Position numbers and translations under genes: made by a program
Notes under the pieces: model-generated
What the model was told of the DNA's origin: nothing
Databases searched by the model: none
What the model saw: only the letters and a program-made list of their open reading frames with translations
From: Pedosphaera parvula Ellin514
GTDB lineage: Bacteria; Verrucomicrobiota; Verrucomicrobiia; Limisphaerales; Pedosphaeraceae
Direction of reading: 5' to 3'
Assembly (NCBI RefSeq): GCF_000172555.1
Contig: NZ_ABOX02000006.1
Location: 156,518 to 220,517, forward strand
Length of the DNA: 64,000 nucleotides
Shown: piece after piece, positions 20,149-28,948 of the stretch
Numbering within the stretch: position 1 is the stretch's first letter
How the letters are laid out: the number at the start of each line of letters is the position of its first letter

Positions 20149-20763
20149 CTATCCGTTTGCCAATATCACCGCCACATCATCCTGCAAATTCCCCGAAGGT
20201 AACCTTACCAACTCCACCAGTGCTCTGGCCGCACCTCTCGCATCAGATGCCCTGACCACCTCACAAATCCTCTCCGCCCCGGTATATTTGAACAACCCAT
20301 CCGTTCCCAGCAACAACGTGCCTTCTCTAAATTCTTTTCTGAACGACACCACATTCACACGGCCACTCCCAAGGAATGGCTTTCTAATCTGATTCTCCGT
20401 CAACCGCTCATAACTCCCCGCACCAATCAACCAAGCCTCCGAATCCCCCACACTCGCTCCGACAATCACATCTCCAGCCACGACCACAATCACCGCCGTC
20501 GTTTCACCTGCCACTGGATCAGCTGCAATCTCTCGATCGATTTCCTCCAAGAGTTGCGAGCAGGCGAGGGGATCCATCGTAATCAATCTGGCAACATTTC
20601 CTCGCACCATATCGATGACCTTTTGCGCCGCCTCTGCACCACCACTCCTGCCACCCGCACCATCCGCCACCACCAAAATCGTCGTGCCGAATTGCTCAAT
20701 GATCTCCCCCCGATCCTGCAACTCCACATTCCCCGCCTCAATCAACTTCGCTGTCTGAATCAT
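20149..20763 (-). CDS. PP2C-family serine/threonine phosphatase
   Basis: 204 aa. Metal-binding motifs VVADGAGG, SVGDSEAW, LGTDGLFKY and DDVAV match PPM/PP2C phosphatases. It is shorter than stand-alone PP2C enzymes (about 240 aa), lacking part of the N-terminal strand pair, but all metal aspartates are present. Upstream of the HEAT protein in a likely operon. Confidence 0.88.
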   Translation of the reverse strand: MIQTAKLIEAGNVELQDRGEIIEQFGTTILVVADGAGGRSGGAEAAQKVIDMVRGNVARLITMDPLACSQLLEEIDREIAADPVAGETTAVIVVVAGDVIVGASVGDSEAWLIGAGSYERLTENQIRKPFLGSGRVNVVSFRKEFREGTLLLGTDGLFKYTGAERICEVVRASDARGAARALVELVRLPSGNLQDDVAVILANG

Positions 20764-20791
20764 TCTACTCCTTCAATGTCAGAATCCGGGC

Positions 20792-21154
20792 TTACACAAC
20801 AACCCACCTATACTCCAAACTTGACCCGCCGAAATTGACAAGCAATGCGCGCTCCTTCTTTGTTGCCTGAAGGTGGTGTTTGACTTGCGCCTCCTCCTTC
20901 GACGTCAACGCCGTCGTCGCCCGTAAATCCACGATGATTTCTCCATGGCAAACAAGACTGGCTTTGTAGAACACGCCCAAGGGTTTCCCTTTGTAATAAA
21001 TCGGGAATTGAACATCCTGTTCAAAAGGAACTTTCTGCATTCCCAATTCCACCGCGAGGGCCTCCTGGTAAACCTCTTCCGGAAACCCGCCTCGCAATTC
21101 ACGATGCACCTCCGTGCAGGCCTTGATGATTTCATTTTGCGAATCCTTGTTCAT
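20792..21154 (-). CDS. GxxExxY family protein
   Basis: 120 aa. Carries the naming motif as GFPEEVYQEAL, plus the C-terminal KKERALLVNFGGSSLEYRW. This family has a PD-(D/E)XK-like fold and unknown function. Complete length. It lies just upstream of the PP2C gene, next to repeat copy 2. Confidence 0.9.
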   Translation of the reverse strand: MNKDSQNEIIKACTEVHRELRGGFPEEVYQEALAVELGMQKVPFEQDVQFPIYYKGKPLGVFYKASLVCHGEIIVDLRATTALTSKEEAQVKHHLQATKKERALLVNFGGSSLEYRWVVV

Positions 21155-21217
21155 AGTTACTCAACATTCCGAATTCGCCCCCGCTATGCCAGCAAAAAGT
21201 GTCACCTCGCAGGGCCG

Positions 21218-21370
21218 CCCCACGCTGAAAGCGTGGGAGTACGGGAGCCCAGGGTCCAGCCCGTCTTTCGGGCGCAACCCTGGGTTAAATTAAAAAGAAT
21301 CGCCGCTTCGGCCCACGATGCTAATCAACTCCACACACTCATCCGAAGCGGAACCCACCAGCGCAATACA
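21218..21370. repeat. Dispersed repeat, copy 2
   Basis: Same hairpin order as the copy at 19095-19260: CCCACGC TGAAA GCGTGGG, then CCCAGGGT...ACCCTGGG, then CGCTTCGG ... CCGAAGCG. It fills most of the gap 21155-21553. Confidence 0.8.
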
Positions 21371-21553
21371 GTGCATCCATCTCGGGCACTCAAGTCTCTA
21401 TCGAAACCGGTGGGGTATTCCTCAACCAGAGAGTAGGCCTTCACGCTACTACCCCATTCGCATCTCTCAATTAAACTCACGTAAGAAGGAGTTTTACCAT
21501 CAACCACAAAACCATCCAGGCCCAGGCTCTGGAACACAACCATTGAACAACTT

Positions 21554-22207
21554 ATGAAATTTACCGCTAAATATTCCGCCATCCTCGGCCTCATCATCCC
21601 CATGCTCGGAACCGCTTACGCTCAAACCTCCGCGCCACCAGCCCAGGTCACCTCGTCTTATGCACCCATCGTCTTTCCTGCCAAAAACCAAACCCCGGAG
21701 CAGATGGACAAGGATAAGGCCGATTGCTACGCCTGGGCCAGGCAACAAACCGGCTACGATCCGGTCGCTGCCTCCATGCAGGCCCAAAGCCAGCCTTCGC
21801 AGCAGGTAATCTCGCAACCGCCCGCAACCTATTCCCAGTCAGTCCCTCCACCACCTCCACAACAAGGCGGCGCAGTCCGTGGCGGAGCGAGAGGTGCAGC
21901 CGGTGGTGCGGCCATTGGAGCCATCGCTGGCGATGCCGGTAAGGGTGCGGCCATTGGTGCTGCGTCAGGTGGTGCCATCGGTGGCGTCCGACAACGCCGT
22001 GCCAATGAAGCCCAACAACAACAAGCCGCCGCGCAACAGCAGGCCATTGCCCAGCAACAGGCAGCCCAGCAACAAGCCGCACTCAATCAACAAGCTGCCC
22101 AGCAACAAGCGTCAGCCAACCAGCAGGCCGGCAACCAACAAAAACTCGACGCCTACAAACGCGCCTTCGAAGCCTGCATGGAAGGCAAGGGTTATACAGT
22201 GAAGTGA
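21554..22207 (+). CDS. Secreted glycine-zipper protein
   Basis: 217 aa with a signal peptide ending AYAQ. A central Gly/Ala zipper (GGAARGGA..., GAAIGAIAGDAGKGAAIGA) suggests membrane association like YMGG/Rick-17kDa proteins; the C-terminal part is a Gln/Ala-rich coil. One conserved Cys pair (DKADCYAWARQQTGYDP and FEACMEGKGY) matches the family. Envelope role inferred. Confidence 0.8.
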   Translation: MKFTAKYSAILGLIIPMLGTAYAQTSAPPAQVTSSYAPIVFPAKNQTPEQMDKDKADCYAWARQQTGYDPVAASMQAQSQPSQQVISQPPATYSQSVPPPPPQQGGAVRGGARGAAGGAAIGAIAGDAGKGAAIGAASGGAIGGVRQRRANEAQQQQAAAQQQAIAQQQAAQQQAALNQQAAQQQASANQQAGNQQKLDAYKRAFEACMEGKGYTVK

Positions 22208-22225
22208 GGCGACCATAGTTCCGAC

Positions 22226-23014
22226 TCATTTCGATCCCAACCTCAATCGTTTCAACAACGAATCCAGCGCTCCCTTGCCTGAAGGCACTTCGGGCAAGGA
22301 GCTTTGCTGATACGCATTCTCCAACTCCGCCCGCAGGCGCTCATATTCCTTCGTATAAAACTCCATGTCAGCGTCCGCGAGTGTGGACTTCTCCGGCCCA
22401 CCCAGTTTCCGCGCTACCAAGTCATGGATATACGAAAGCTTGAACTCCTCGTTTAAGGTCACCAGGTTCGCCTCAATCTGCCCCGTCCTCATCAAGTGAA
22501 TCCCCGTTAACAGCACGCGATACACATAAAGAAGCGGCTTCACGCGACGCGGCCGCTCCTTGTCGAACAATTTCCACTGCGTCTCCGCAAACCCAAAGTA
22601 ATGGTGACTGTGATGCTTGGTGATGCACAACTTCCCGATCTCCTTCAGCTCCTCATGCTCTGGCGTCGTTTGAATGATCAGTGGCGAATAAAGTTGCTCC
22701 AGCACATAACCATTCTTCTTCAGCATCAAGCCAAAGAACTTTTTCGCATCATGTGTCACCAGATCAAACTCCAACCCATCCTCAATCTTCGAAACCTCAA
22801 TCGTCTCACGCCCGGTGCTCAGCCCAATCACCTCATTCACCGGCAGCACATGCACCCCGCGCAAATCATAATCCGAATCCGGCGACGGAAATCCGTACAG
22901 ATGCGCCCCACTCACCGTCACAAAGAGCAGGGGATACAGCTGCTTCGCCGCTTCCGCTTCCAACCTTTTCCTGATTTTCTCTTGAATAACAAGCATCTCA
23001 AGTTCCTCCAGCAA
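22226..23014 (-). CDS. COG3541-type nucleotidyltransferase, paralogue 1
   Basis: 262 aa Pol-beta-like nucleotidyltransferase. Active-site motif SGAHLYGFPSPDSDYDLRG has the GS-like turn followed by the D-x-D metal ligands. Members of this family sit in bacterial RNA-repair operons and are predicted to add nucleotides to RNA ends. The first catalytic Gly-Ser is SG here, a mild variant. It is the distal gene of the minus-strand RNA-repair run (HNH, slipin, ART-like, RtcB, ligase, HD-kinase, two nucleotidyltransferases). Confidence 0.85.
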   Translation of the reverse strand: MLEELEMLVIQEKIRKRLEAEAAKQLYPLLFVTVSGAHLYGFPSPDSDYDLRGVHVLPVNEVIGLSTGRETIEVSKIEDGLEFDLVTHDAKKFFGLMLKKNGYVLEQLYSPLIIQTTPEHEELKEIGKLCITKHHSHHYFGFAETQWKLFDKERPRRVKPLLYVYRVLLTGIHLMRTGQIEANLVTLNEEFKLSYIHDLVARKLGGPEKSTLADADMEFYTKEYERLRAELENAYQQSSLPEVPSGKGALDSLLKRLRLGSK

Positions 23015-23032
23015 ATTATTCCAACTTTCATC

Positions 23033-23950
23033 TTATCTAACCATGGTGCCTCTTGCCCTGACCAGAAAAGTATTCACCTTCTCATAATCCGGCCGCTCCG
23101 GCAGTTTCGTCGCTGCATACGCCGCATCAAATTCCTTGTGCAAACTCAACCGCCAGGTGTTCACTTCTGCCCAAGGCAGCTCACCTCGTTTAATCGCCAG
23201 CAACTGTTCCCGATGCTCACCCACACGCACCGGCACCACTCCTTCTTTGAGCGCCGTCACACCGGATAGCAGCAACCGGATCAAATGCATCGCATGCTTC
23301 CATTTAATCTCGCCCCGTGCCCGCAAATCCTGTTCCAGCTTTTTAAACTGCGACATCACGTAACCATTGTAAGTCTGGTAAATCACCTTCGAGAGAAAGC
23401 TCTCCCGTATTGCCAACAACTCCTGCGCCAATGGCGTCGCCAATTCAACCAGCGGTGTATACAGGCATTCCAAAATGTTCGGATTCGCCTTCAACGCCAG
23501 CACCAGGAATTTCTGCAACTCCCAGTAAGCCTCTTCATTCTCCGGATTTTCCAATTGCTCCGGCACCCCATATAACGACCAATGCAATTCCGCAGGCGGT
23601 AAATAAATCCCGCGCCGATCCGTATCTGACTCCTCTCCCTCCAACCCATACGCCCGCGACCCAACGACACACCGATAAATCACAAACGAGTAATAATCTA
23701 TCTCCGCTGCATGCGGATTTTCCGCACCAATTCCTTCTCCCTTGAATTGCTTCAATAATGACAATTGCTGACGACTGAATGCCCCTTCGGTTCCATCAGC
23801 GAACCGAACGCGGTAAGAATGCGTCCCATCCAGCGGCGCTTCAACAATCACGCCCACCGACCCGGCAGCATGCAAAAGCTCTCCCGTCGCCGACCTCAAT
23901 TCCGTCCGCGTCACTACTTGAGTTCCCGTTGGTATGATTAAATGCATCAT
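23033..23950 (-). CDS. COG3541-type nucleotidyltransferase, paralogue 2
   Basis: 305 aa. Motif VVGSRAYGLEGEESDTDRRGIY is the classical GSxxYGxxxxxSDxD of the family. An N-terminal 80-residue extension (GTQVVTRTELRSATGE, YRVRFADGTEGAF) looks like a small beta-barrel, perhaps an RNA-binding module, absent in paralogue 1. Only 19 bases separate the two, and the start nearly abuts the HD-kinase stop, so they form one transcription unit. Confidence 0.87.
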   Translation of the reverse strand: MMHLIIPTGTQVVTRTELRSATGELLHAAGSVGVIVEAPLDGTHSYRVRFADGTEGAFSRQQLSLLKQFKGEGIGAENPHAAEIDYYSFVIYRCVVGSRAYGLEGEESDTDRRGIYLPPAELHWSLYGVPEQLENPENEEAYWELQKFLVLALKANPNILECLYTPLVELATPLAQELLAIRESFLSKVIYQTYNGYVMSQFKKLEQDLRARGEIKWKHAMHLIRLLLSGVTALKEGVVPVRVGEHREQLLAIKRGELPWAEVNTWRLSLHKEFDAAYAATKLPERPDYEKVNTFLVRARGTMVR

Positions 23951-23951
23951 G

Positions 23952-25070
23952 CTAAACTTCTCCCACCAATGTCAGACCATGACACTCCGTGATTTGCGGC
24001 GGCTCCAGTTTTTCAAGAAGATGATGAATTACCTTCTCAGGAACACGTTGCTCCCTCCGCCGATTCCGTTCCAGAATATTTGATATGGTTGGCTCGATGT
24101 AAACGATCTCAATGCGCGCTCCATAATCTGCAAACAAATCAATCCACCGCTTGCGCGTCTGTTGCATTGTGTTTGTCGCGTTAAATGCAAAATCCCTCCC
24201 GGCGCGCAAGTGTCCCCGAACTTCCTCCCGGGCAGCTTGAATTACCTTTCCCTGATTCTCTGTGGCATCAATGTCCAAATCCTCTCGAATCTGATCCAGG
24301 GCCACCACCGGAAGTCCCGGCTTGTGCTTCTGCAACCACGTATCCTTGCCCGAGCCAGGTAAACCAGACATCAAGGTCGCAGTGCATTTGTAATCCTCGC
24401 GCGGAATATAATGCAGGCTTGAAAGCTCCTTGCGATAAAACAGGAACCGCGCGTGATCATTTGCAAACGAATACGCGCGCTCAAAGCATTGATTTTCTTC
24501 CGCAATGATCTTCCAAAAGTGCAGCTTCTCCTCAGGCCGGCTCGTCTCCTCCGCTTTACGACCGCGGGTGTCTGCTATCGAGAATAGATAAAGCAACCGG
24601 TTGTTCAGCAACCAGGAAAGTGAAATCACTTCCTGAACCTCGTGTCCTTTCTCGAGCAGATAAGGCGGACGTCCATGGTACCGCACCAAATGCACAATCT
24701 CCTCCCGTGTGTTCAGGTCAACCTGCAAGTCGCGGAGAACCTTGCGCGCCAACGCCGCCCCAACAATCGAGTGCTTCGGCGACCGGGTGCGTCCTGAATC
24801 CGGATCAATCTCCGTCGTTGCCGGTTTGCCGCAATCATGGAGCAGGGCAGTGAACAGCAGCTTTAACTGAGAGAGTCGATCCAACGCCCGATACTCTGCC
24901 AGCTTCGCAACTTCGTCCCAAACCATCTTGGTATGCGTCCACACGTCACCCTCCGCATGCCATTTCGAATCCTGCCCGCAAGCTGCCATCGCAGCAGCCC
25001 ATGACTGCTTTTCAGCCCAGGTGATAATCTGCGCATTCGTCGCATTTATAATGTCCCGCCACGTTTTCAT
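23952..25070 (-). CDS. HD phosphohydrolase fused to polynucleotide-kinase-like P-loop domain
   Basis: 372 aa. N-terminal HD domain: [21 protein letters not shown] and [20 protein letters not shown]-terminal kinase: P-loop [10 protein letters not shown] followed by [10 protein letters not shown], as in T4 Pnkp and ParPnk kinases. Such fusions are predicted end-healing enzymes that phosphorylate 5'-OH and remove 2',3'-cyclic or 3'-phosphate, preparing ends for the ligase encoded just upstream. Start taken at ATG 25070, which overlaps the ligase stop (ATGA). The healing role is inferred from family and context. Confidence 0.9.
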   Translation of the reverse strand: MKTWRDIINATNAQIITWAEKQSWAAAMAACGQDSKWHAEGDVWTHTKMVWDEVAKLAEYRALDRLSQLKLLFTALLHDCGKPATTEIDPDSGRTRSPKHSIVGAALARKVLRDLQVDLNTREEIVHLVRYHGRPPYLLEKGHEVQEVISLSWLLNNRLLYLFSIADTRGRKAEETSRPEEKLHFWKIIAEENQCFERAYSFANDHARFLFYRKELSSLHYIPREDYKCTATLMSGLPGSGKDTWLQKHKPGLPVVALDQIREDLDIDATENQGKVIQAAREEVRGHLRAGRDFAFNATNTMQQTRKRWIDLFADYGARIEIVYIEPTISNILERNRRREQRVPEKVIHHLLEKLEPPQITECHGLTLVGEV

Positions 25071-25807
25071 TCCCAAATATTCACTCCCTCAATCAACAGG
25101 TTTTGCACCATGGCCTGATGCTGCCAATGTTCACTCCGTTTTACCTTTTCAACAAATTCCGGGCGCACCATTTTTGCCCTGCCTGTTACTCTTCCCTCAG
25201 TTTCGATTCTGAGATATAGCCCTTCCATCAATGTATCCGTCCCGCCGCTGATGGGATTTTCAAAGGCGCTGTCAAAAGCCGAATTACCAACCAAATCCAC
25301 CAATTCCTCCAAAGTCGACTTGCCTCTTTGAATCACCGGCACCGTCTGAATGCGGGTGCCTTCAAGCATCTTCAGCCGGGTCTCCAGATTAAGAAACTCG
25401 CCGGCATCCTTGTCGTAAATATCGAACTCAAAAAAATAATGGGGCAAACCGCGATAATGCACCGAGTGCTTCGCATACAACCATTCTCCATAGAGTATGA
25501 AGCGACTGCCTAACATCTCTTCGAAGGCATTTCGTTTCACCGCCGTCCATTGCTTGAACAAATCATATTGCGGATGCATGCCCTCAGTGATTTCGTGCCC
25601 TCGACACTGCAACACCATCCTGCCCGCGGTTGTAAAGTGAATGCCCACATTAGTCCCATCCAACTTCTCTTCCACGATCAAAGAAGGATCTTTGATACAC
25701 GCTTCGGACTCTTTATGTCCAAGGTGTTTATCATCATCCGTGCCCTGGGAGCCGAATAAATGCGGCGTCCGCGGATACTTAACAAAATCATCTCTGCTCG
25801 AACCCAT
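25067..25807 (-). CDS. RNA ligase (nucleotidyltransferase superfamily, KxDG type)
   Basis: 246 aa. Motif I is [10 protein letters not shown] with the adenylated lysine, motif III FEFDIYD, motif IV EGLYLR and motif [11 protein letters not shown]. This is an ATP-dependent 5'-PO4/3'-OH RNA ligase, chemically distinct from RtcB encoded next door, so the operon holds both ligation chemistries. Translationally coupled to the HD-kinase. No nearby OB-fold or DNA-ligase C-terminal domain is present, which favours RNA over DNA. Confidence 0.9.
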   Translation of the reverse strand: MGSSRDDFVKYPRTPHLFGSQGTDDDKHLGHKESEACIKDPSLIVEEKLDGTNVGIHFTTAGRMVLQCRGHEITEGMHPQYDLFKQWTAVKRNAFEEMLGSRFILYGEWLYAKHSVHYRGLPHYFFEFDIYDKDAGEFLNLETRLKMLEGTRIQTVPVIQRGKSTLEELVDLVGNSAFDSAFENPISGGTDTLMEGLYLRIETEGRVTGRAKMVRPEFVEKVKRSEHWQHQAMVQNLLIEGVNIWE

Positions 25808-25855
25808 AAATCTCCTGACTCATTTCTCATTTGCGCAAATGAATTACTCTTTTTA

Positions 25856-25927
25856 AAGGAAACATTGGCCAACACGCGAACGCTCTCTTGCGTCCGCGGT
25901 TGGCCATGTTTGCGTTAACGTTTCCTT
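25856..25927 (-). terminator. Long hairpin between rtcB and the ligase gene
   Basis: Arms AAGGAAAC/GTTTCCTT and AACATTGGCCAAC/GTTGGCCATGTT enclose a 20-base loop region. On the minus strand it lies between the RtcB stop and the ligase start, and is followed by T-rich sequence. It could be an intra-operon terminator/attenuator, an RNA-processing site, or one of the structured RNAs of the island. Confidence 0.6.
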
Positions 25928-27437
25928 ATGCCGCCCCTCTCAACCCCAATTCGGCATCCTTGATCACAAACCGCGCTTTCAGTTTCGCCACTGGGCTTGC
26001 CAGCCCGGCTTCTTCAACGGAGCGCAACACCTCTCCGAAGTCCTTGTACGCCGCTGGCGCTTCGTCCTTCGGATAAACGCGGCAGTTGGTCAGGATGTCA
26101 TGCTTCGCCAGTCCGGCATCCACCTTCTCCTGGTCTAGTTCGCGAATCGCGGCCTTGCGCCCTTTGCAACGACCCGCGCCGTGGTTCACCGAGTAACAGC
26201 TCTTCTCTGCACCCGAATCCGCCACCATCACCACCGAACCATCCTGCGGATTTCCCGGCAGAAGGATCGGGTGACCAGTCTCGTAATACGGCGTATCAAT
26301 CAACGAATAGTGCCCGGCCGGAAACGCGCGCGTCGCACCCTTGCGATGCACCCACGCTTCCTCGCCATTCACCCGTTCGCGACGCGCAATATTGTGGCTG
26401 ATGAAGTAGACCAGTTGTCCCTTCACTCCCGGAATCACTTCCTGAAACGCCTCCAACACCAGCGCATTGATCAGGAGATGATTCACCGTTGCAAAGTTCG
26501 CACCCATCGCCATGTCATCCAGGTAATCGTTCGCCTCCGCCGTTCCCAGCGGTGCATAGACCAATTCCTTGTCCTGACCTGGTAGCGCGATACCCCAACG
26601 CTCGAACTTCTCCTGCAACGTGCGGAACTGCCCCGACGCCAACCTGTGACCCATCCCGCGCGAACCGCAGTGCGACAGGAACGCGACGCAATTGTCCTTC
26701 ATGCCAAACACCTCAGCCGCGCGACGCGCCCGCTGGTTATCCACCAACTCCACGACTTCGCACTCACCGAAATGATTGCCGCCGCCATACGAGCCAAGTT
26801 GAATCACCTTTTCCTCAAAGTTCGGGATCTTGCCTTCCGCGATCAAGTAAGCGAGACGATTGCCCAACGCATCCTTCGTATCATCATGCCCGACATGAAA
26901 CGCATCTTCACAACGACTCGCCCATTCTTGTGGAATACCCAAAGCCGCACACACTACCGGCGAAGCCCCTTCAATCAGGACCTTTTCGCCGTTGACTGTG
27001 CTGACCTTGCGCGCCTTCCGCGCCGAACGCTGACCGCGACCCGCTCCCGTCGGCGTGCGCTCCAGAATCGCATTGATCAACGCACGACGCACACCACGGT
27101 CCACGACCGCATCTGCCGGCAGATCCATCTGCAGGAGACTCATCGAGCACTTGATATCCACGCCCACAGGACCCGGGTAAATATGCGTTGGCGATACCAA
27201 CACACAACCAACCGGTGCGCCATAGCCGCAGTGTGCATCCGGGTTCAGGACCAAATCCGTCACCCCCGGCGCACCACGCGAGTTCATCGCCTGCTCAAGG
27301 CACTTCTCATCAAACGTCTGGCGAATCGCCTTCGTTCCAATCACCGTGATTGGCTTGCCCTTGTTCTCAGGCGCCGGAATAAAGCCCGTCGCTCCACCAG
27401 TCACCTGAATCATCTGTGGATTAAATTCTGCACTCAT
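25926..27437 (-). CDS. rtcB: RtcB-family RNA ligase, divergent paralogue
   Basis: 503 aa. RtcB joins 2',3'-cyclic or 3'-phosphate to 5'-OH RNA using GTP and Mn2+. The metal Cys/His frame is readable: NPDAHCGYGAPVG, then VGVDIKCSMSLL (canonical form VGVDIGCGM, here Gly to Lys and Gly to Ser beside the Cys), LGSYGGGNHFGE, LSHCGSRGMGH, and the guanylylated-His motif VNHGAGRCKGR. The changed motif around the Cys marks a distinct clade from the second RtcB at 43.2 kb. It lies in the middle of the RNA-repair run. Confidence 0.93.
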   Translation of the reverse strand: MSAEFNPQMIQVTGGATGFIPAPENKGKPITVIGTKAIRQTFDEKCLEQAMNSRGAPGVTDLVLNPDAHCGYGAPVGCVLVSPTHIYPGPVGVDIKCSMSLLQMDLPADAVVDRGVRRALINAILERTPTGAGRGQRSARKARKVSTVNGEKVLIEGASPVVCAALGIPQEWASRCEDAFHVGHDDTKDALGNRLAYLIAEGKIPNFEEKVIQLGSYGGGNHFGECEVVELVDNQRARRAAEVFGMKDNCVAFLSHCGSRGMGHRLASGQFRTLQEKFERWGIALPGQDKELVYAPLGTAEANDYLDDMAMGANFATVNHLLINALVLEAFQEVIPGVKGQLVYFISHNIARRERVNGEEAWVHRKGATRAFPAGHYSLIDTPYYETGHPILLPGNPQDGSVVMVADSGAEKSCYSVNHGAGRCKGRKAAIRELDQEKVDAGLAKHDILTNCRVYPKDEAPAAYKDFGEVLRSVEEAGLASPVAKLKARFVIKDAELGLRGAA

Positions 27438-27449
27438 AACAACTCACTT

Positions 27450-27800
27450 CTACTTGTGGAACTCGGCAATCACTTCGATCTCGCCAACAATGTTCCGATT
27501 AAACTCATTCAAATCTTCTGCCGGAATCCAATATTCATTATGCTTGGAGGCTCCAACATTCTTAACATCATACTTGCTCAAAAACTCTTTCCTCACCTGA
27601 AACCGGGTGACATACCCCGATCCCGAATCCGGCACGTTCCAGCGCTGTGCAATCTGCACTGCATACTCTTCGTTTGTGACCGGATAAAAGATCGGCTGCT
27701 CCGGCAACCTGGGCGGAAACCCCTTGAAGCCTCCTTCGCGTACCAATCCCAGTTCCTTCGGTCCGACCGGACGAAAGAGCGTTATTGTCTCGTTGTTCAT
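27450..27800 (-). CDS. ART-like small protein (ADP-ribosylation/crystallin-J1 annotation family)
   Basis: 116 aa. Opens ITLFRPVGPKELGLV and contains FPPRLPEQPIFYPVTNEEYAVQIA and EYWIPAEDLNEFN. I recognise this arrangement as a conserved small family usually labelled ADP-ribosylation/crystallin J1, which may have an ART-like beta fold; I am not certain of any activity. Being 12 bases upstream of rtcB, it is probably cotranscribed and may modify or sense RNA ends in the way Tpt1/KptA removes 2'-phosphates, but that is speculation. Confidence 0.6.
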   Translation of the reverse strand: MNNETITLFRPVGPKELGLVREGGFKGFPPRLPEQPIFYPVTNEEYAVQIAQRWNVPDSGSGYVTRFQVRKEFLSKYDVKNVGASKHNEYWIPAEDLNEFNRNIVGEIEVIAEFHK

Positions 27801-27830
27801 TAAATTACTTCCTTAATTACTGTATTCGTT

Positions 27831-27898
27831 CGTTGCTGGAAACGTAAGTTTGCGACCGCATTTATTTCTGCGCTCGAAACCTTACGAATCCAGCGACG
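27831..27898 (-). other. Hairpin between slipin and ART-like gene
   Basis: Outer arms CGTTGCTGG/CCAGCGACG and inner GTAAG.../...CTTAC. Similar in size and place to the hairpin after rtcB (25856-25927), so the operon may carry RNA elements between its genes. Confidence 0.55.
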
Positions 27899-27901
27899 TG
27901 C

Positions 27902-28702
27902 TTAGTTTTCTTCCGAACTCTTTTTGTGATCAGACTCAGCTTTGCCATTACCATTCTTCATCGGCACAAACCCACCCAGCATTCCCATCACCAGCGTATT
28001 GCCGGTGGTACCCGCGGCCCCGATCGACTGCATCAAGCGGAGGTTCATCAATGCCGGATTGCCTTCCATCAACCGCGCGGCATTCGCCAGGTTGCGCAAA
28101 GCCGCAGTTTCACAACGTGCCCGCTCCAATGCCGCCTGACCTTCCTTTTGCGCGCGCAATACTTCCGAGAACGCCTTCTTCAGCTCGCTCGGAAACATCA
28201 CATCCTTGACCTCTACGGCATGCACCTCGATGCCAAGCTTCTCCGCTTCCAGCTTAACCAACGCCAGCAATTCCTTGCCGATGTCCAGGCGCTTGTCCAG
28301 CAATGCCTCGATCGACTGGCCCGCAATCACCGAGCGCAACGCCAACTGTGTTGCGTTATACAGCGACGCCACATAATCTTGCACGGTATGCATCGCCGTT
28401 TCGCACTCAATGATCTGGTAAGTCAGCACCGCGCTGACCTTCAAGCCCACGTTCTCCGCACTCAACACCTCCTGGCCGGCAACGGTCAGGATCGTCTTGC
28501 GCATATCCACGAGCTGCACCGTGTAACCACTCTTCCAGAATCGGTGTTTGCCCGGACTGATGCGATGCCACGACTTGCCGTTGTAATACAACAGCCCGTA
28601 GAAGCCCTCCGACACCGTAAACACAGTCCATCGACTCGCAACTATCAACGGCACCACGATTGCCGCTGCAAGTGCAATAGTCCAAAAAATGTTCTCCATC
28701 AT
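27902..28702 (-). CDS. Slipin (SPFH/band-7 membrane protein)
   Basis: 266 aa. A single N-terminal membrane helix (IFWTIALAAAIVVPLIVA) precedes an SPFH domain (LVDMRKTILTVAGQEVLSAENVGLKVSAVLTYQI) and a coiled helix (AFSEVLRAQKEGQAALERARCETAALRNLANAARL) that drives oligomerisation. Slipins are recurring partners of RNA-repair genes in bacteria, where they are thought to anchor the system at the membrane. Its tail is charged and disordered. Confidence 0.92.
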   Translation of the reverse strand: MMENIFWTIALAAAIVVPLIVASRWTVFTVSEGFYGLLYYNGKSWHRISPGKHRFWKSGYTVQLVDMRKTILTVAGQEVLSAENVGLKVSAVLTYQIIECETAMHTVQDYVASLYNATQLALRSVIAGQSIEALLDKRLDIGKELLALVKLEAEKLGIEVHAVEVKDVMFPSELKKAFSEVLRAQKEGQAALERARCETAALRNLANAARLMEGNPALMNLRLMQSIGAAGTTGNTLVMGMLGGFVPMKNGNGKAESDHKKSSEEN

Positions 28703-28948
28703 AATTTTTCCTTCGACTGCCCATGGCGAGGAATCGCGGGTCCGCAGCGGGAGACTGCCGAAGCAATCTCGCTGAGCTGTCTTCCCGTTGCGCTCACGCG
28801 CCGATTCCCAGCCACAGGCTTTACCTTTTTGTCTGTTAATGGGGTTTCGAACCCCGCTTACCGGTTCTCACCAGTTTTCGCACCAGCCAACGCGCAGAAC
28901 TTGTCTGCAGATTCCACGCAGACAAGCTGCTGGCCTGATCGAAATTGC
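28703..28948 (-). ncRNA. Structured intergenic RNA candidate with T-arm-like hairpin
   Basis: Between HNH and slipin on the minus strand. It holds a perfect hairpin at 28900-28926 (CTTGTCTGC/GCAGACAAG) and a T-arm-like hairpin at 28841-28855 (GGGG TTCGAAA CCCC) with a canonical T-loop. A whole Y RNA or tRNA could not be closed by hand, so this is a candidate only. Confidence 0.4.
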
